64,000 nucleotides of DNA from Pleurocapsa minor HA4230-MV1 (lineage in GTDB: Bacteria; Cyanobacteriota; Cyanobacteriia; Cyanobacteriales; Xenococcaceae), in the NCBI GenBank assembly GCA_019359095.1, contig JAHHHZ010000035.1, positions 1 to 64,000 on the forward strand. The letters run 5' to 3'. The position numbers and the translations under genes are program-made. Shown here piece after piece: positions 45,261-53,458 of this stretch (its first letter is position 1; every line of letters begins with the position of its first letter). A model generated the notes under the pieces. The model saw only the letters and a program-made list of their open reading frames with translations, was not told where the DNA came from and ran no database searches.

Positions 45261-46436
45261 CTACTTTTTAGGAGGATTTTTAGTAACAGAGGTAAATTTA
45301 TCTGACTGCAATGGTTTAATTACTTGGCTGGTTTGAATTTGCTGCTCTAGCTGTTCGGTGCTGGAAACTAAGCCACCTAAGCCATTAACCAGATCGCGAA
45401 CATTTTTGAGAAAGGCAGGATCTCCTGTCAGCGACTCCAGATCGGAGGTAATTTTCTGCGCATTATCAAAAGTTACTCTAGCCGAATCTAAAGTCTGCTG
45501 TAGACTAACTACACCCCGATCGCTACCAAAGCTTTCAGTAATATTTTTGAGATTATTGGAAGCAACTACCGCGTTCGTAGTCAACTCGTTGAGATTGCGC
45601 GCTAGTTTTTTGGTATCAGCAGCATCGACTGTTTTATCTATTTTAACTACTAAAGTTTGAAGGCGATCGCTAGTGGTGCTAATACTATCTAAAGTACTGG
45701 TCAAATTAGACTCATTTTGAGCAATTAGCTGTTCGACATCCTTAGTTAATTGATTAACTTGTTTAGCAGTGGTTTGAAAAGCCTCAGCGGTAGTAACCAA
45801 CTCTTGAGAAGTATTCTTGACCTCTTTCTGTAGCTCATTGACTAGTGCCGTCGTGTTTTTGGTTAAACTGGCAACTTCTGAGGCAGCAAGCCCTGTATTT
45901 TCTACGGTTGAGTTTACTTTCGCCACAAATTCTGGTGTACTGTAAGCTCTACTAAGACGATAGGTATAGGGCAAGAGATCGTCTATGGTAATGGCTTTTT
46001 CGCCCCTTAGCCGAGCATTATCACAAATTATTTGGTCAGAATCGCAATTTGAGCCAGCAGGATCCATATTAACTACATTGGCGGCTAAAGAGGATTGAGG
46101 AATAATGTCAATAAAAGTATTACCAATTAGCCCTGAGCTTCTTGCTACTAGGGTTGCATCGCGAGGAATCAACAGCTCGTTAGAATTAATCTCAATCACA
46201 ACATCCACCCCATTGGTACTGGGCTGAATATCATCGATCCTACCCACCTGTAAACCTCTATAACGTACACCATCGCCAATTTTAATGCCGTTGACATCAG
46301 GAAAATCGGCAATAATTTGATAGCTTTTGTTGCTGAATGAAAAACCTCTAATCCAGAGTGCTAATCCGCTAAACAGCAAAATTCCCAAGATAATTAGTAA
46401 CCCAACTGAACCCTCTCTTAAGGTACGCGATCGCAT
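45261..46436 (-). CDS. MlaD/MCE family lipid-transport protein
   Basis: The protein has 391 residues. One N-terminal transmembrane helix (about 10-30) is followed by the MCE domain (about 35-115: FPDVNGIKIGDGVRYRGLQV, NTFIDIIPQ). A long coiled coil and helical region runs to the end (about 170-360, many T/N/L heptads such as LVNELQKEVKNTSQELVTTA). Such proteins form the periplasmic ring of Mla/TGD-type phospholipid ABC systems. The ATPase gene lies 61 bases upstream on the same strand. The MlaE permease is not here. Confidence 0.9.
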   Translation of the reverse strand: MRSRTLREGSVGLLIILGILLFSGLALWIRGFSFSNKSYQIIADFPDVNGIKIGDGVRYRGLQVGRIDDIQPSTNGVDVVIEINSNELLIPRDATLVARSSGLIGNTFIDIIPQSSLAANVVNMDPAGSNCDSDQIICDNARLRGEKAITIDDLLPYTYRLSRAYSTPEFVAKVNSTVENTGLAASEVASLTKNTTALVNELQKEVKNTSQELVTTAEAFQTTAKQVNQLTKDVEQLIAQNESNLTSTLDSISTTSDRLQTLVVKIDKTVDAADTKKLARNLNELTTNAVVASNNLKNITESFGSDRGVVSLQQTLDSARVTFDNAQKITSDLESLTGDPAFLKNVRDLVNGLGGLVSSTEQLEQQIQTSQVIKPLQSDKFTSVTKNPPKK

Positions 46437-46497
46437 ACAACTCCTCTTAATTATTTAATTCTATTGTAGTCAGAGATCGCCCTGGTCAGACCGTCGA

Positions 46498-47319
46498 TCA
46501 AGTGACGTGAATGGGCCCATCTATGCTACCGCTAAAAAACTGTCTTACGAGGGGGTTATCGGTAGTATCAATATCTTCGACTGTACCAATCCATTGTATT
46601 TTGCCATCGTAGAGAAAAACAATCCGATCTGCCGTGCGACGAATCGTACTGTGTTGATGACTAACCATAATGTAGGTGCCACAGCCACGTACTGTACATT
46701 GTAAATCGCGCACCAAATTTTCAATTACAGTCGAGGCGATCGGGTCTAAACCTGCGGTGGGTTCATCGTACAGCACGATTTCTGGTCTACTTTGAGGATT
46801 TTCGGGGTTAAAAATAATTGAACGAGCAAAGCTAACTCGCTTGCGCATCCCCCCTGATAACTCAGCAGGAAAACGGTTATTAGTGCCTGATAAACCCACC
46901 ATTTCTAGCTTTTCATTAACTAATTCTTTGATTCTACGCCGATTCAGGTTTGAGTGTTGGTAAAGCAAAAAGCCAACGTTTTCCTCTACAGTCAGAGAAT
47001 CAAATAAAGCAGCCTGTTGAAACACCATACTAATCCCAATGGGATCGCTTTGGTCTTCAATTAAGCCTGTGCGTTTTTCACCATTGATATAAATTGCTCC
47101 CTGGTCAATTGGCATCAACCCAGCAATCATGCGGAGTATAGTCGATTTTCCTGTCCCAGACGGGCCGATAATGACTAATGCTTCTTGTCGAGCAATTTTA
47201 AGATTCACTCGATCGAGAATCACATTCTTACCAAATGCTTTGCTCACTCCCCGAAGCTCAATTAAAGGAACTTGCGGATCGATTTGAGTTACCCCTGGAT
47301 TTTCTGTGGTTACTGCCAT
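46498..47319 (-). CDS. MlaF-type ABC transporter ATP-binding protein
   Basis: The 273 residues include Walker A GPSGTGKST, the Q-loop in MVFQQAALFDSLTVEENVGF, signature LSGGMRKRVSFARS, Walker B IVLYDEPTAGLDP and the switch His in SHQH. The AALFDSLTVEENVGF and RxxGL patterns are typical of MlaF/TGD3 lipid transporters. It is transcribed with the MlaD-like gene. The chlI start is 30 bases beyond its upstream end, so all three may be one transcript. Confidence 0.92.
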   Translation of the reverse strand: MAVTTENPGVTQIDPQVPLIELRGVSKAFGKNVILDRVNLKIARQEALVIIGPSGTGKSTILRMIAGLMPIDQGAIYINGEKRTGLIEDQSDPIGISMVFQQAALFDSLTVEENVGFLLYQHSNLNRRRIKELVNEKLEMVGLSGTNNRFPAELSGGMRKRVSFARSIIFNPENPQSRPEIVLYDEPTAGLDPIASTVIENLVRDLQCTVRGCGTYIMVSHQHSTIRRTADRIVFLYDGKIQWIGTVEDIDTTDNPLVRQFFSGSIDGPIHVT

Positions 47320-47349
47320 AAGCTCAAAGTTTAATCGACTATGCTTATT

Positions 47350-48423
47350 TTACTCTTCAAGTTCTAGACCGAATACGCGAGCCACAGATTTGGACACTTT
47401 ATAACCAGAATCAATTGATTCGAGGGGATCTTTACGTAAACGATGGCGCAGACATAAAACAATCACTCGGCGAATGTCATCCACTGTAACTTCAGTCCTT
47501 CCTTCAAAAGCAGCGATCGCCTTAGCAGCACGGTTAGTTACAATATCACCCCGCAAACCATCTACATCTAATTCTGAGCAGATCTCCGAAATTTTGACCC
47601 GCAAATCATAATCCAGCTTCACTGAAGGTAAGAGTTGCTGCGCCTGGACGATTTTTGCTTGTAAAGCTGATTGTTCTGCATCATACTTTTGACTAAAAGC
47701 ATCAGGATTACCGTCAAAGTCGCTTCTTTGTTCGACAATTTGCACTCTAAGATCTGGTTCTTTTACTGTGCGGATCTCGGCGTGCATACCAAAGCGATCT
47801 AGTAGCTGGGGACGTAATTCTCCTTCCTCTGGATTTCCCGAACCAACCATGACAAATTGTGCTGGGTGACGAATTGAAATTCCTTCCCTTTCTACAGTAT
47901 TCCAGCCTCCAGCAGCGGAATCTAACAGTACATCTACTAGATGATCGTCTAAAAGATTAACCTCATCGACATACAGAATGCCACGATTGGCTTTAGCGAG
48001 CAATCCAGGTTCAAAGGCTTTAATTCCCTCAGCAAGCGCTTTTTCTATATCAATTGTGCCACATACTCGATCCTCCGTTGCACCTAGGGGTAAATCGACC
48101 ATCTGCACTTTTTTCTTAACAGTCTCGATTGCTTCTCCCTGTTCCAGCTTTTGCTTGACTTCATCACTCATGAGATCGGGATCTTGCGGATCGCTATTAA
48201 ATGGATCGCCCGCTACGACATCAATTTCAGGTAATAGATCGGCTAAAGCACGAATAGTGGTGGATTTGCCTGTACCGCGATCGCCCATAATCATTACCCC
48301 ACCAATTTTGGGATCGATTACGTTGAGCAAAAGAGCTAGTTTCATCTCTTCTTGTCCCACAATAGCCGTAAAGGGAAAAACCTGGCGACGAGTTCTCTTA
48401 GGGGAGGGGATTGTTGCAGTCAT
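47350..48423 (-). CDS. chlI: magnesium chelatase ATPase subunit I
   Basis: ChlI is the AAA+ motor that, with ChlD and ChlH, inserts Mg2+ into protoporphyrin IX for chlorophyll. The 357 residues show [20 protein letters not shown], Walker [10 protein letters not shown], Walker [21 protein letters not shown], sensor [19 protein letters not shown] and the C-terminal arginine-sensor region. Full length, with a standard start. It is upstream of mlaF in the same direction. Confidence 0.97.
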   Translation of the reverse strand: MTATIPSPKRTRRQVFPFTAIVGQEEMKLALLLNVIDPKIGGVMIMGDRGTGKSTTIRALADLLPEIDVVAGDPFNSDPQDPDLMSDEVKQKLEQGEAIETVKKKVQMVDLPLGATEDRVCGTIDIEKALAEGIKAFEPGLLAKANRGILYVDEVNLLDDHLVDVLLDSAAGGWNTVEREGISIRHPAQFVMVGSGNPEEGELRPQLLDRFGMHAEIRTVKEPDLRVQIVEQRSDFDGNPDAFSQKYDAEQSALQAKIVQAQQLLPSVKLDYDLRVKISEICSELDVDGLRGDIVTNRAAKAIAAFEGRTEVTVDDIRRVIVLCLRHRLRKDPLESIDSGYKVSKSVARVFGLELEE

Positions 48424-48459
48424 ATTAATCTTGGTATATCAAACAGGTGAGCTTGCCGT

Positions 48460-48585
48460 TATAGTCGTACAAAGTTAGATTAGGACAATTAGGGTGATCG
48501 ACTCGTAGGTAGTAGGTAGTAGGTAGTAGGTAGTAAGAGGCAGTATTTCAAAAATGTCCTAACGTTTTTACGTACGGCTATAATT
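48460..48585. mobile_element. MITE-like element with inverted ends around a heptamer array (copy B)
   Basis: The left end TATAGTCGTACAAAGTTAGA (48460 on) and the right end (reverse complement TATAGCCGTACGTAAAAACG, then TTAGGACATT) are imperfect inverted repeats that begin with TATAG and share GTTAGGACA. They enclose (GGTAGTA)n at 48505-48536. There is no ORF inside. A TA at each edge could be a target duplication, as for IS630/Tc1-type elements (inference). Confidence 0.55.
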
Positions 48586-48619
48586 GCTTATTTTTAAACG
48601 TATTTTATTGTGCCATGTT

Positions 48620-49369
48620 TCAGGGTTGCTCAGCTATTGAAGGATGAGGAATGACGATAAAGCCTGTATCAATATTTCCCAAGACGATATTTTTTGCTTC
48701 TCCCCAATACCACCAGTGAGCAGCGACATAGGCGCAGAGGAGGCTATCTAAGCGATCTTCGATCGCCTTTAATTCTTTGCCTGTTTGTTTGGTGGCGATC
48801 GCAGGAAGATAATTTAAAGAAGATAGACTAAGAGCAGGTTCTAGCTTGGGCAAAATATTTGTAATATAGCCTCGTAATTTAATTAACTCGTTACGGCGAT
48901 CGCTTAATTTACCCTTTTTGTATTTTAAGATTTTTTCTAACCCAAATAAATTAATTGTGGCAGGATGGGGAAATACTTCGATTTGGTATCTGCCTAACTG
49001 CTGTGGCTCAATAGTTGGTGCGTGTTGAAAGTTTTTAGCTAGTAAACTTTGACTAAAACCAGTAGTGCGCAGGGCAAATTTAAGATTTAGATTAGCGGGA
49101 TAGCAGCCTGCATGATAGCGACCAAAATATTTATGGGTTAACTTATCAGCTAATCTCATTCCTGTATGATTATTGATGATTGTCGGCGCATCAATAGCAA
49201 TTAAAGCTGGTATTTCCCCCAATGCCTGGTAATCAATCCAGTGCAAAATATCCTCAATGTTTAAAATTGTGGTGAGATCGAGAATTTCTAAAGTGTTATG
49301 TTGCCATTCTAGACAGCATAACCCGCTTGCACCAGATGACCAGCCAAAATCAACCCCAATAAATTTCAT
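48620..49369 (-). CDS. DUF429 family protein
   Basis: The 249 residues open MKFIGVDFGWSSGASGLCCL, an RNase H-like fold start with the Asp typical of DUF429. They continue with ALIAIDAPTIINN, GCYPANLNLK, YQIEVFPHPATINLFGLEKI, and near the end EDRLDSLLCAYVAAHWWYWG. These match the conserved D, E-x-P and D-A segments of the family, often predicted as a nuclease without experimental role. The start codon directly abuts a dispersed-repeat end. Confidence 0.8.
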   Translation of the reverse strand: MKFIGVDFGWSSGASGLCCLEWQHNTLEILDLTTILNIEDILHWIDYQALGEIPALIAIDAPTIINNHTGMRLADKLTHKYFGRYHAGCYPANLNLKFALRTTGFSQSLLAKNFQHAPTIEPQQLGRYQIEVFPHPATINLFGLEKILKYKKGKLSDRRNELIKLRGYITNILPKLEPALSLSSLNYLPAIATKQTGKELKAIEDRLDSLLCAYVAAHWWYWGEAKNIVLGNIDTGFIVIPHPSIAEQP

Positions 49370-49370
49370 C

Positions 49371-49664
49371 TATAGCCGTACAAAGTTAGATTAGGACATT
49401 AATAGTAATCGGCTCGAAGGTAGTAGTTAGTAGGTAGTAGGTAGTAGGTAGTCCTAAAGGACGACGCGTAGCTAGTACCATATCCGAAGGTGTATCCGTG
49501 ATAGACAAGGGTATAACATGCTTTAGCATAAGCTTCGTGACCGTAGGGCGACGCGTAGCTAGTCCTAAAGGATAAGCTTCGCAAATACTTTAGTAAATCC
49601 TTTAGGGCAAATAGACTTTAGTTAAAAAACGCCCTAAAGTTTAGTATTGCTATAGCACTTTTTT
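49371..49664. repeat. composite repeat island (copy C of MITE-like ends)
   Basis: The stretch begins TATAGCCGTACAAAGTTAGA (49371 on), then has a GTAGTAG heptamer array (49418-49452) and a chain of dispersed modules (GGACGACGCGTAGCTAGTAC, TATCCGTGATAGACAAGGG, GACGCGTAGCTAGTCCTAAA, repeated CCTTTAGG words) up to about 49615. The right end near 49640-49664, reverse-complemented, reads CTATAGCAATACTAAACTTT, a weak match to the left end. The whole gap to the iron permease gene is repeat DNA. Confidence 0.65.
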
Positions 49665-49703
49665 ATTCTGGGAAAACCGTTAGCTTATAGCTTTTTGATA
49701 ACT

Positions 49704-50627
49704 TTAAACGGAAGTAGATTGCTTGTTAGGTGATAACTTAATTCCCAGACTTTGAAAGTAAGCTATTCCAACGGCTAATAAGAAAGAAAAATAGGCAACA
49801 ATTTGCCCTAGATATAGAGTCTGTCGGTAGCCAAATAAAGCTTTAAAAATAATTCCAGGAAACTTTTGATCGGGTAGTATGTTTGAGCCATCCCATACCT
49901 GAGCGCCCAAAATGCAAGAATCATTAACACCTAAACACCAGTTATGAGCCGATAGCTGAGAGATTAACCCTAATGCAGCATCAAAGTGCTTAAGCGCACC
50001 CATGACCAAACCACCAACAATTAATAGTAAAAATACTCCCATCACCTGAAAGAATAAGCGAATATTAATTCTTACTCCCAAGGAAAATAGAGCAATTCCC
50101 ATTAACGCAGCTACGGTTAAACCAGCGATCGCACCAAGAGTGGGTAAAGTCCAATCCTGCTGAAATTTTGCCAAGATAAACAACACCGTCTCAAAGCCTT
50201 CTCGGACTACCGCAATAAAAATTAAGAGAAAAACAGCCTTACCAGAATTTTCGTTGCCTAAAGCTGAAGTAATTGCCCCTTCAACCTCTCCTTTGAGAGA
50301 TTTTGCCTGTTTAGTCATCCACAGCAGCATCCAACTTAACATGGCGATCGCCACTACCCCAAAGATCCCTTCTAACAGTTCCTTAACTGCGGGTGCATAA
50401 ATCCCTCCCGCCGTCTCGACTCCCGAAATTACCCCTGTCAAGAGCAAGCCTACGGCGATACTGGCAATAATTCCCGCAAATATTCCTAAATAAACCCAGC
50501 GATATAATTGCGTTTGATTTGCTTTCTTCAAACAAGCCATGACGATACCGACGACTAAGGCTGCCTCAAATCCTTCCCGCAGTGTAACGATAAAAGTAGG
50601 CAATACAGTAGTAAAATCCATGTTCAA
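49704..50627 (-). CDS. FTR1 family iron permease
   Basis: This is an integral membrane protein of 307 residues with seven predicted helices. The two iron-binding REGxE motifs are present: TLREGFEAALVVG near 17 and VVREGFETVLFIL near 140. This is the EfeU/FTR1 type that moves oxidised iron after an oxidase or a cupredoxin-like partner. An extracytoplasmic loop CLGVNDSCILGAQVWDG carries a Cys pair. The DUF4112 gene lies 61 bases upstream. No obvious Fur box was found in the short leader. Confidence 0.9.
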   Translation of the reverse strand: MNMDFTTVLPTFIVTLREGFEAALVVGIVMACLKKANQTQLYRWVYLGIFAGIIASIAVGLLLTGVISGVETAGGIYAPAVKELLEGIFGVVAIAMLSWMLLWMTKQAKSLKGEVEGAITSALGNENSGKAVFLLIFIAVVREGFETVLFILAKFQQDWTLPTLGAIAGLTVAALMGIALFSLGVRINIRLFFQVMGVFLLLIVGGLVMGALKHFDAALGLISQLSAHNWCLGVNDSCILGAQVWDGSNILPDQKFPGIIFKALFGYRQTLYLGQIVAYFSFLLAVGIAYFQSLGIKLSPNKQSTSV

Positions 50628-50688
50628 TAGTTTGGATATTAAAGATTTAAAGCTTTAGAGTAAATTTTCTTGCTGAACATTAATTAAA

Positions 50689-51168
50689 TTAGTTAGTTAT
50701 CAGATGCCAAAACCAAGTGACGGTGAAAAAAGTAATTACGGCGAATCCCACGACGATTAAGGCAAGCACAAGAATTAAGCCAAAAATAAATAAGCGATCG
50801 CTTTTACTCGATTTTGTCAGATCGAGATGCTTTTCTAATAATTCCAGATTTTTAACGTTAGCTTTCCAACCTAAATCGAATAAATCCCCCACCACAGGGA
50901 CAGTACCAGCAAAAGAATCAATCAAAATATTGCCGACCATTTTTCCCAAAATCTCGCGAGGAACGCCCATTCTGGCAGCTTCAACCACAATATAGGCAGC
51001 AATGCCACCTGTGATGGTATCACCACCTCCAGGAATTAAACCTAAAATGGGATCTAACCCAAAACTGATCTTAGTGCCAGGAATGGCGATCGCATTATCC
51101 AAGATTCTACTAACACGACGCAACCTTGTAAGTTTACTAATCTGTTTGGGAGAAAGTTCTGTTTTCAT
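50689..51168 (-). CDS. DUF4112 membrane protein
   Basis: The 159 residues include ISFGLDPILGLIPGGGDTIT, VVEAARMGVPREILGKMVGN and GTVPVVGDLFDLGWKANVKN, the DUF4112 signature. One transmembrane segment at the C-terminus (about 128-155) is very hydrophobic. Its role is unknown. It reads into the iron permease gene 61 bases downstream and may share its transcript. Confidence 0.88.
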   Translation of the reverse strand: MKTELSPKQISKLTRLRRVSRILDNAIAIPGTKISFGLDPILGLIPGGGDTITGGIAAYIVVEAARMGVPREILGKMVGNILIDSFAGTVPVVGDLFDLGWKANVKNLELLEKHLDLTKSSKSDRLFIFGLILVLALIVVGFAVITFFTVTWFWHLITN

Positions 51169-51229
51169 CGGCTACAAAAAAATTAGGCGTTGGTAATTGA
51201 ATGTATGATTTACAAAGTGTCTCGGTTCG

Positions 51230-51266
51230 CAGCTTTCAGCTATTAGCTATTAGCTTTTAGCTCTTT
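51230..51266. repeat. heptamer tandem repeat (AGCTATT)n
   Basis: AGCTTTC, AGCTATT x2, AGCTTTT and AGCTCTT lie in the spacer between the DUF4112 and DUF1499 genes. Confidence 0.75.
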
Positions 51267-51340
51267 TGATTTAACTAGCTTGCAGCCAAATTAAAAATCC
51301 TACCTCTATTTACCAATGCCAAAAATTAATCCCCGTAATT

Positions 51341-51375
51341 CAGTAATCAGTAATCAGTAATCAGTAATTAGTAAT
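51341..51375. repeat. heptamer tandem repeat (CAGTAAT)n
   Basis: Four to five CAGTAAT units end three bases before the stop codon of the DUF1499 gene. Confidence 0.85.
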
Positions 51376-51377
51376 CA

Positions 51378-51833
51378 TTAATTACCCAAATCTTCCATTG
51401 CCAGGCGAATTTGCTCAATCCGTCGGCGATTAACGCCCAAGTCTGATTCACCTACCCGCGCAGCAGATCTAACCTGAATGATGTTTTGATCTTCAGGAAA
51501 ATAAAATTCAGCATCATCGACAAACTTAAAAATACGACTGGTAGACTCAGCGTGAATATAGTTATCAGTATTTTCGATCACTTTGGTACGAGGAACAACA
51601 GACAGTACTTTCAAGAGAGTTTCTTTTGCCGTAGTGCGATCGCCTTGATAAGCAATAGGCTCAATTATATGGTCTAGATCGCCATCTTGACTAACAACGC
51701 AGTTAGGTGAACTAGGACAAGCAGACAAATGACCATTATCTAAACCAATCGCTGCAAAGGCAGGAGCAGAAAAGATGAGACTGCTGGATAGAGCAATAAG
51801 AATACCGACAATAATTGAAATTAAACGAGGCAC
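51378..51833 (-). CDS. DUF1499 domain protein, exported
   Basis: The protein has 151 residues. A signal peptide (about 1-28, IVGILIALSSSLIFSAPAFA) precedes the DUF1499 domain: LSACPSSPNCVVSQDGD with a conserved Cys pair, then KETLLKVLSVVPRTKVI, YIHAESTSRIFKFVDDAEFY and the C-terminal VRSAARVGESDLGVNRRRIE. It is widespread in cyanobacteria and plastid-bearing lineages, with no proven function. It is divergent from murD. Confidence 0.9.
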   Translation of the reverse strand: MPRLISIIVGILIALSSSLIFSAPAFAAIGLDNGHLSACPSSPNCVVSQDGDLDHIIEPIAYQGDRTTAKETLLKVLSVVPRTKVIENTDNYIHAESTSRIFKFVDDAEFYFPEDQNIIQVRSAARVGESDLGVNRRRIEQIRLAMEDLGN

Positions 51834-51979
51834 AATGTTTTACTTTATTTTAATTTTTGACAAAATACTCTTTTACTATAAATTGATTTTGACTTTTAGA
51901 TCGGGTAGATCGGGCTGTTTTTTTTCTAGAGTGAAAAAATAAGCTAACATTCTATGGGAATTATTACTTTACAGACTCT

Positions 51980-53392
51980 ATGCCCACTGGCGAAATTATT
52001 GGATTAGGAAGATCGGGAATTGCTGCTGCCAGATTACTCAATAAAAATGGCTGGCAGGTATCAATTGTGGATTCGGCAACACCAGCACAGGTAGCATTAA
52101 GATCTAATGCCAAACAGTTGCAGGCATCTCAGATGGAGTTGGAGCAAGAAGGAGTCACAGTAAGGCTTGACAGTAAAATTTTAGCAGAAGATACTCCTGA
52201 TTTGATTGTCGTTAGTCCAGGAGTTCCTTGGGATATTCAAGCGCTGAAGAGCGCCAGGGAACAGCAGATTGAAACTATTGGGGAGATTGAACTAGCTTGG
52301 CGTTACCTCAATCAGATTCCTTGGGTGGGTATTACAGGTACTAATGGTAAAACTACCACCACAGCTTTAATCGCTGCGATTTTTCAGAGTGCAGGTTTGA
52401 ATGCTCCCGCCTGTGGCAATATCGGTAATGCTGCCTGTGAATTAGCAATTAAAAATTTGGCTAAAAATTTTGCTGCCCCAGATCATAGTTTTGACTGGAT
52501 TATTGCTGAATTGAGCAGTTATCAGATTGAATCTTCGTTAGAGTTGGCACCGCAAATTGGTATTTTTACAACTCTTACTCCCGATCATCTCAATCGCCAC
52601 TATTCTTTAGATAATTACTATCAAATTAAAGCTTCTTTAATACGTCGCTGTCGGCACAAGATTATTAATGGAGACGATCGCTTTTTACAGACTGTTGCTG
52701 TGGAATTTGGTTCAGACGTAATCTGGACAAGCATTAAAGGCAAAAATAGTTTTAGAGATAATCGCCATGTCGCCGTATATATTGAAGACGGTTGGATTGT
52801 TGCTTTTGACGAACTTATTGCCCCTGTAGCGTTGTTTAAAATGCCAGGGGAGCATAATCTGCAAAATCTTTTGCTAGCGATCGCCGCAGCCAAATTAGCG
52901 GGAATAGACAAACAGGCGATCGCAAGTACGATAACTTCTTTTCCTGGAGTCGAACACCGTCTGGAATATATCTGCACTTATCAAGGCATTAAATTAATCA
53001 ACGACAGTAAAGCGACTAATTATGATGCTGCGGAAGTGGGTTTAAACTCCGTCGAAGCACCTGTGATTTTGATTGCGGGAGGACAGGATAAAACAGGGGA
53101 TGATCTTGCCTGGATTAATAGTATTAAGGCTAATGCTGCCTTTGTCTTATTGATTGGGGAAGCTGCGCACCTTTTTGCCGAAAAATTACGCGATCGCGAT
53201 TATCATAACTATCAAATTGTTAACACCATGGAAAATGCCGTAAATCAAAGTATTTCCTTAGCGCAGCAGTATCGGGCAAAAGTTGTCTTACTTTCTCCCG
53301 CCTGTGCCAGTTTCGATCAGTATTTGAGTTTTGAAGCGCGGGGCGAACACTTTAGGCAGCTATGTCGAGAATTGCCCTCAAATCAGCCGTAA
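51980..53392 (+). CDS. murD: UDP-N-acetylmuramoylalanine-D-glutamate ligase
   Basis: MurD adds D-glutamate to UDP-MurNAc-L-Ala in peptidoglycan synthesis, using ATP. The 470 residues have an N-terminal Rossmann-like domain (IIGLGRSGIAAARLL), the ATP loop GITGTNGKTTTTALIAA, central NHLNRH-type DHLNRHYSLDNYYQIKASL, and the C-terminal ligase domain with HRLEYI, NDSKATN and LLSPACASFDQYLSFEARGE. It is a complete single gene. Confidence 0.96.
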   Translation: MPTGEIIGLGRSGIAAARLLNKNGWQVSIVDSATPAQVALRSNAKQLQASQMELEQEGVTVRLDSKILAEDTPDLIVVSPGVPWDIQALKSAREQQIETIGEIELAWRYLNQIPWVGITGTNGKTTTTALIAAIFQSAGLNAPACGNIGNAACELAIKNLAKNFAAPDHSFDWIIAELSSYQIESSLELAPQIGIFTTLTPDHLNRHYSLDNYYQIKASLIRRCRHKIINGDDRFLQTVAVEFGSDVIWTSIKGKNSFRDNRHVAVYIEDGWIVAFDELIAPVALFKMPGEHNLQNLLLAIAAAKLAGIDKQAIASTITSFPGVEHRLEYICTYQGIKLINDSKATNYDAAEVGLNSVEAPVILIAGGQDKTGDDLAWINSIKANAAFVLLIGEAAHLFAEKLRDRDYHNYQIVNTMENAVNQSISLAQQYRAKVVLLSPACASFDQYLSFEARGEHFRQLCRELPSNQP

Positions 53393-53458
53393 CCAAATCT
53401 ATTTAGTTATATTGCAATTCTAAATGATCTACTACCTACTACCTGCTACCTAAAAACC

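Noticed and set aside
47978-48478. 166-codon frame antisense to chlI
   Set aside because: It lies opposite a strongly conserved gene, and its Ser/Pro/Ile-rich composition is that of a reverse-frame shadow.
49399-49584. 61-codon frame over the repeat island
   Set aside because: It encodes translated heptamer and dispersed modules (RTSYASPYGHEAY), with no gene signal.
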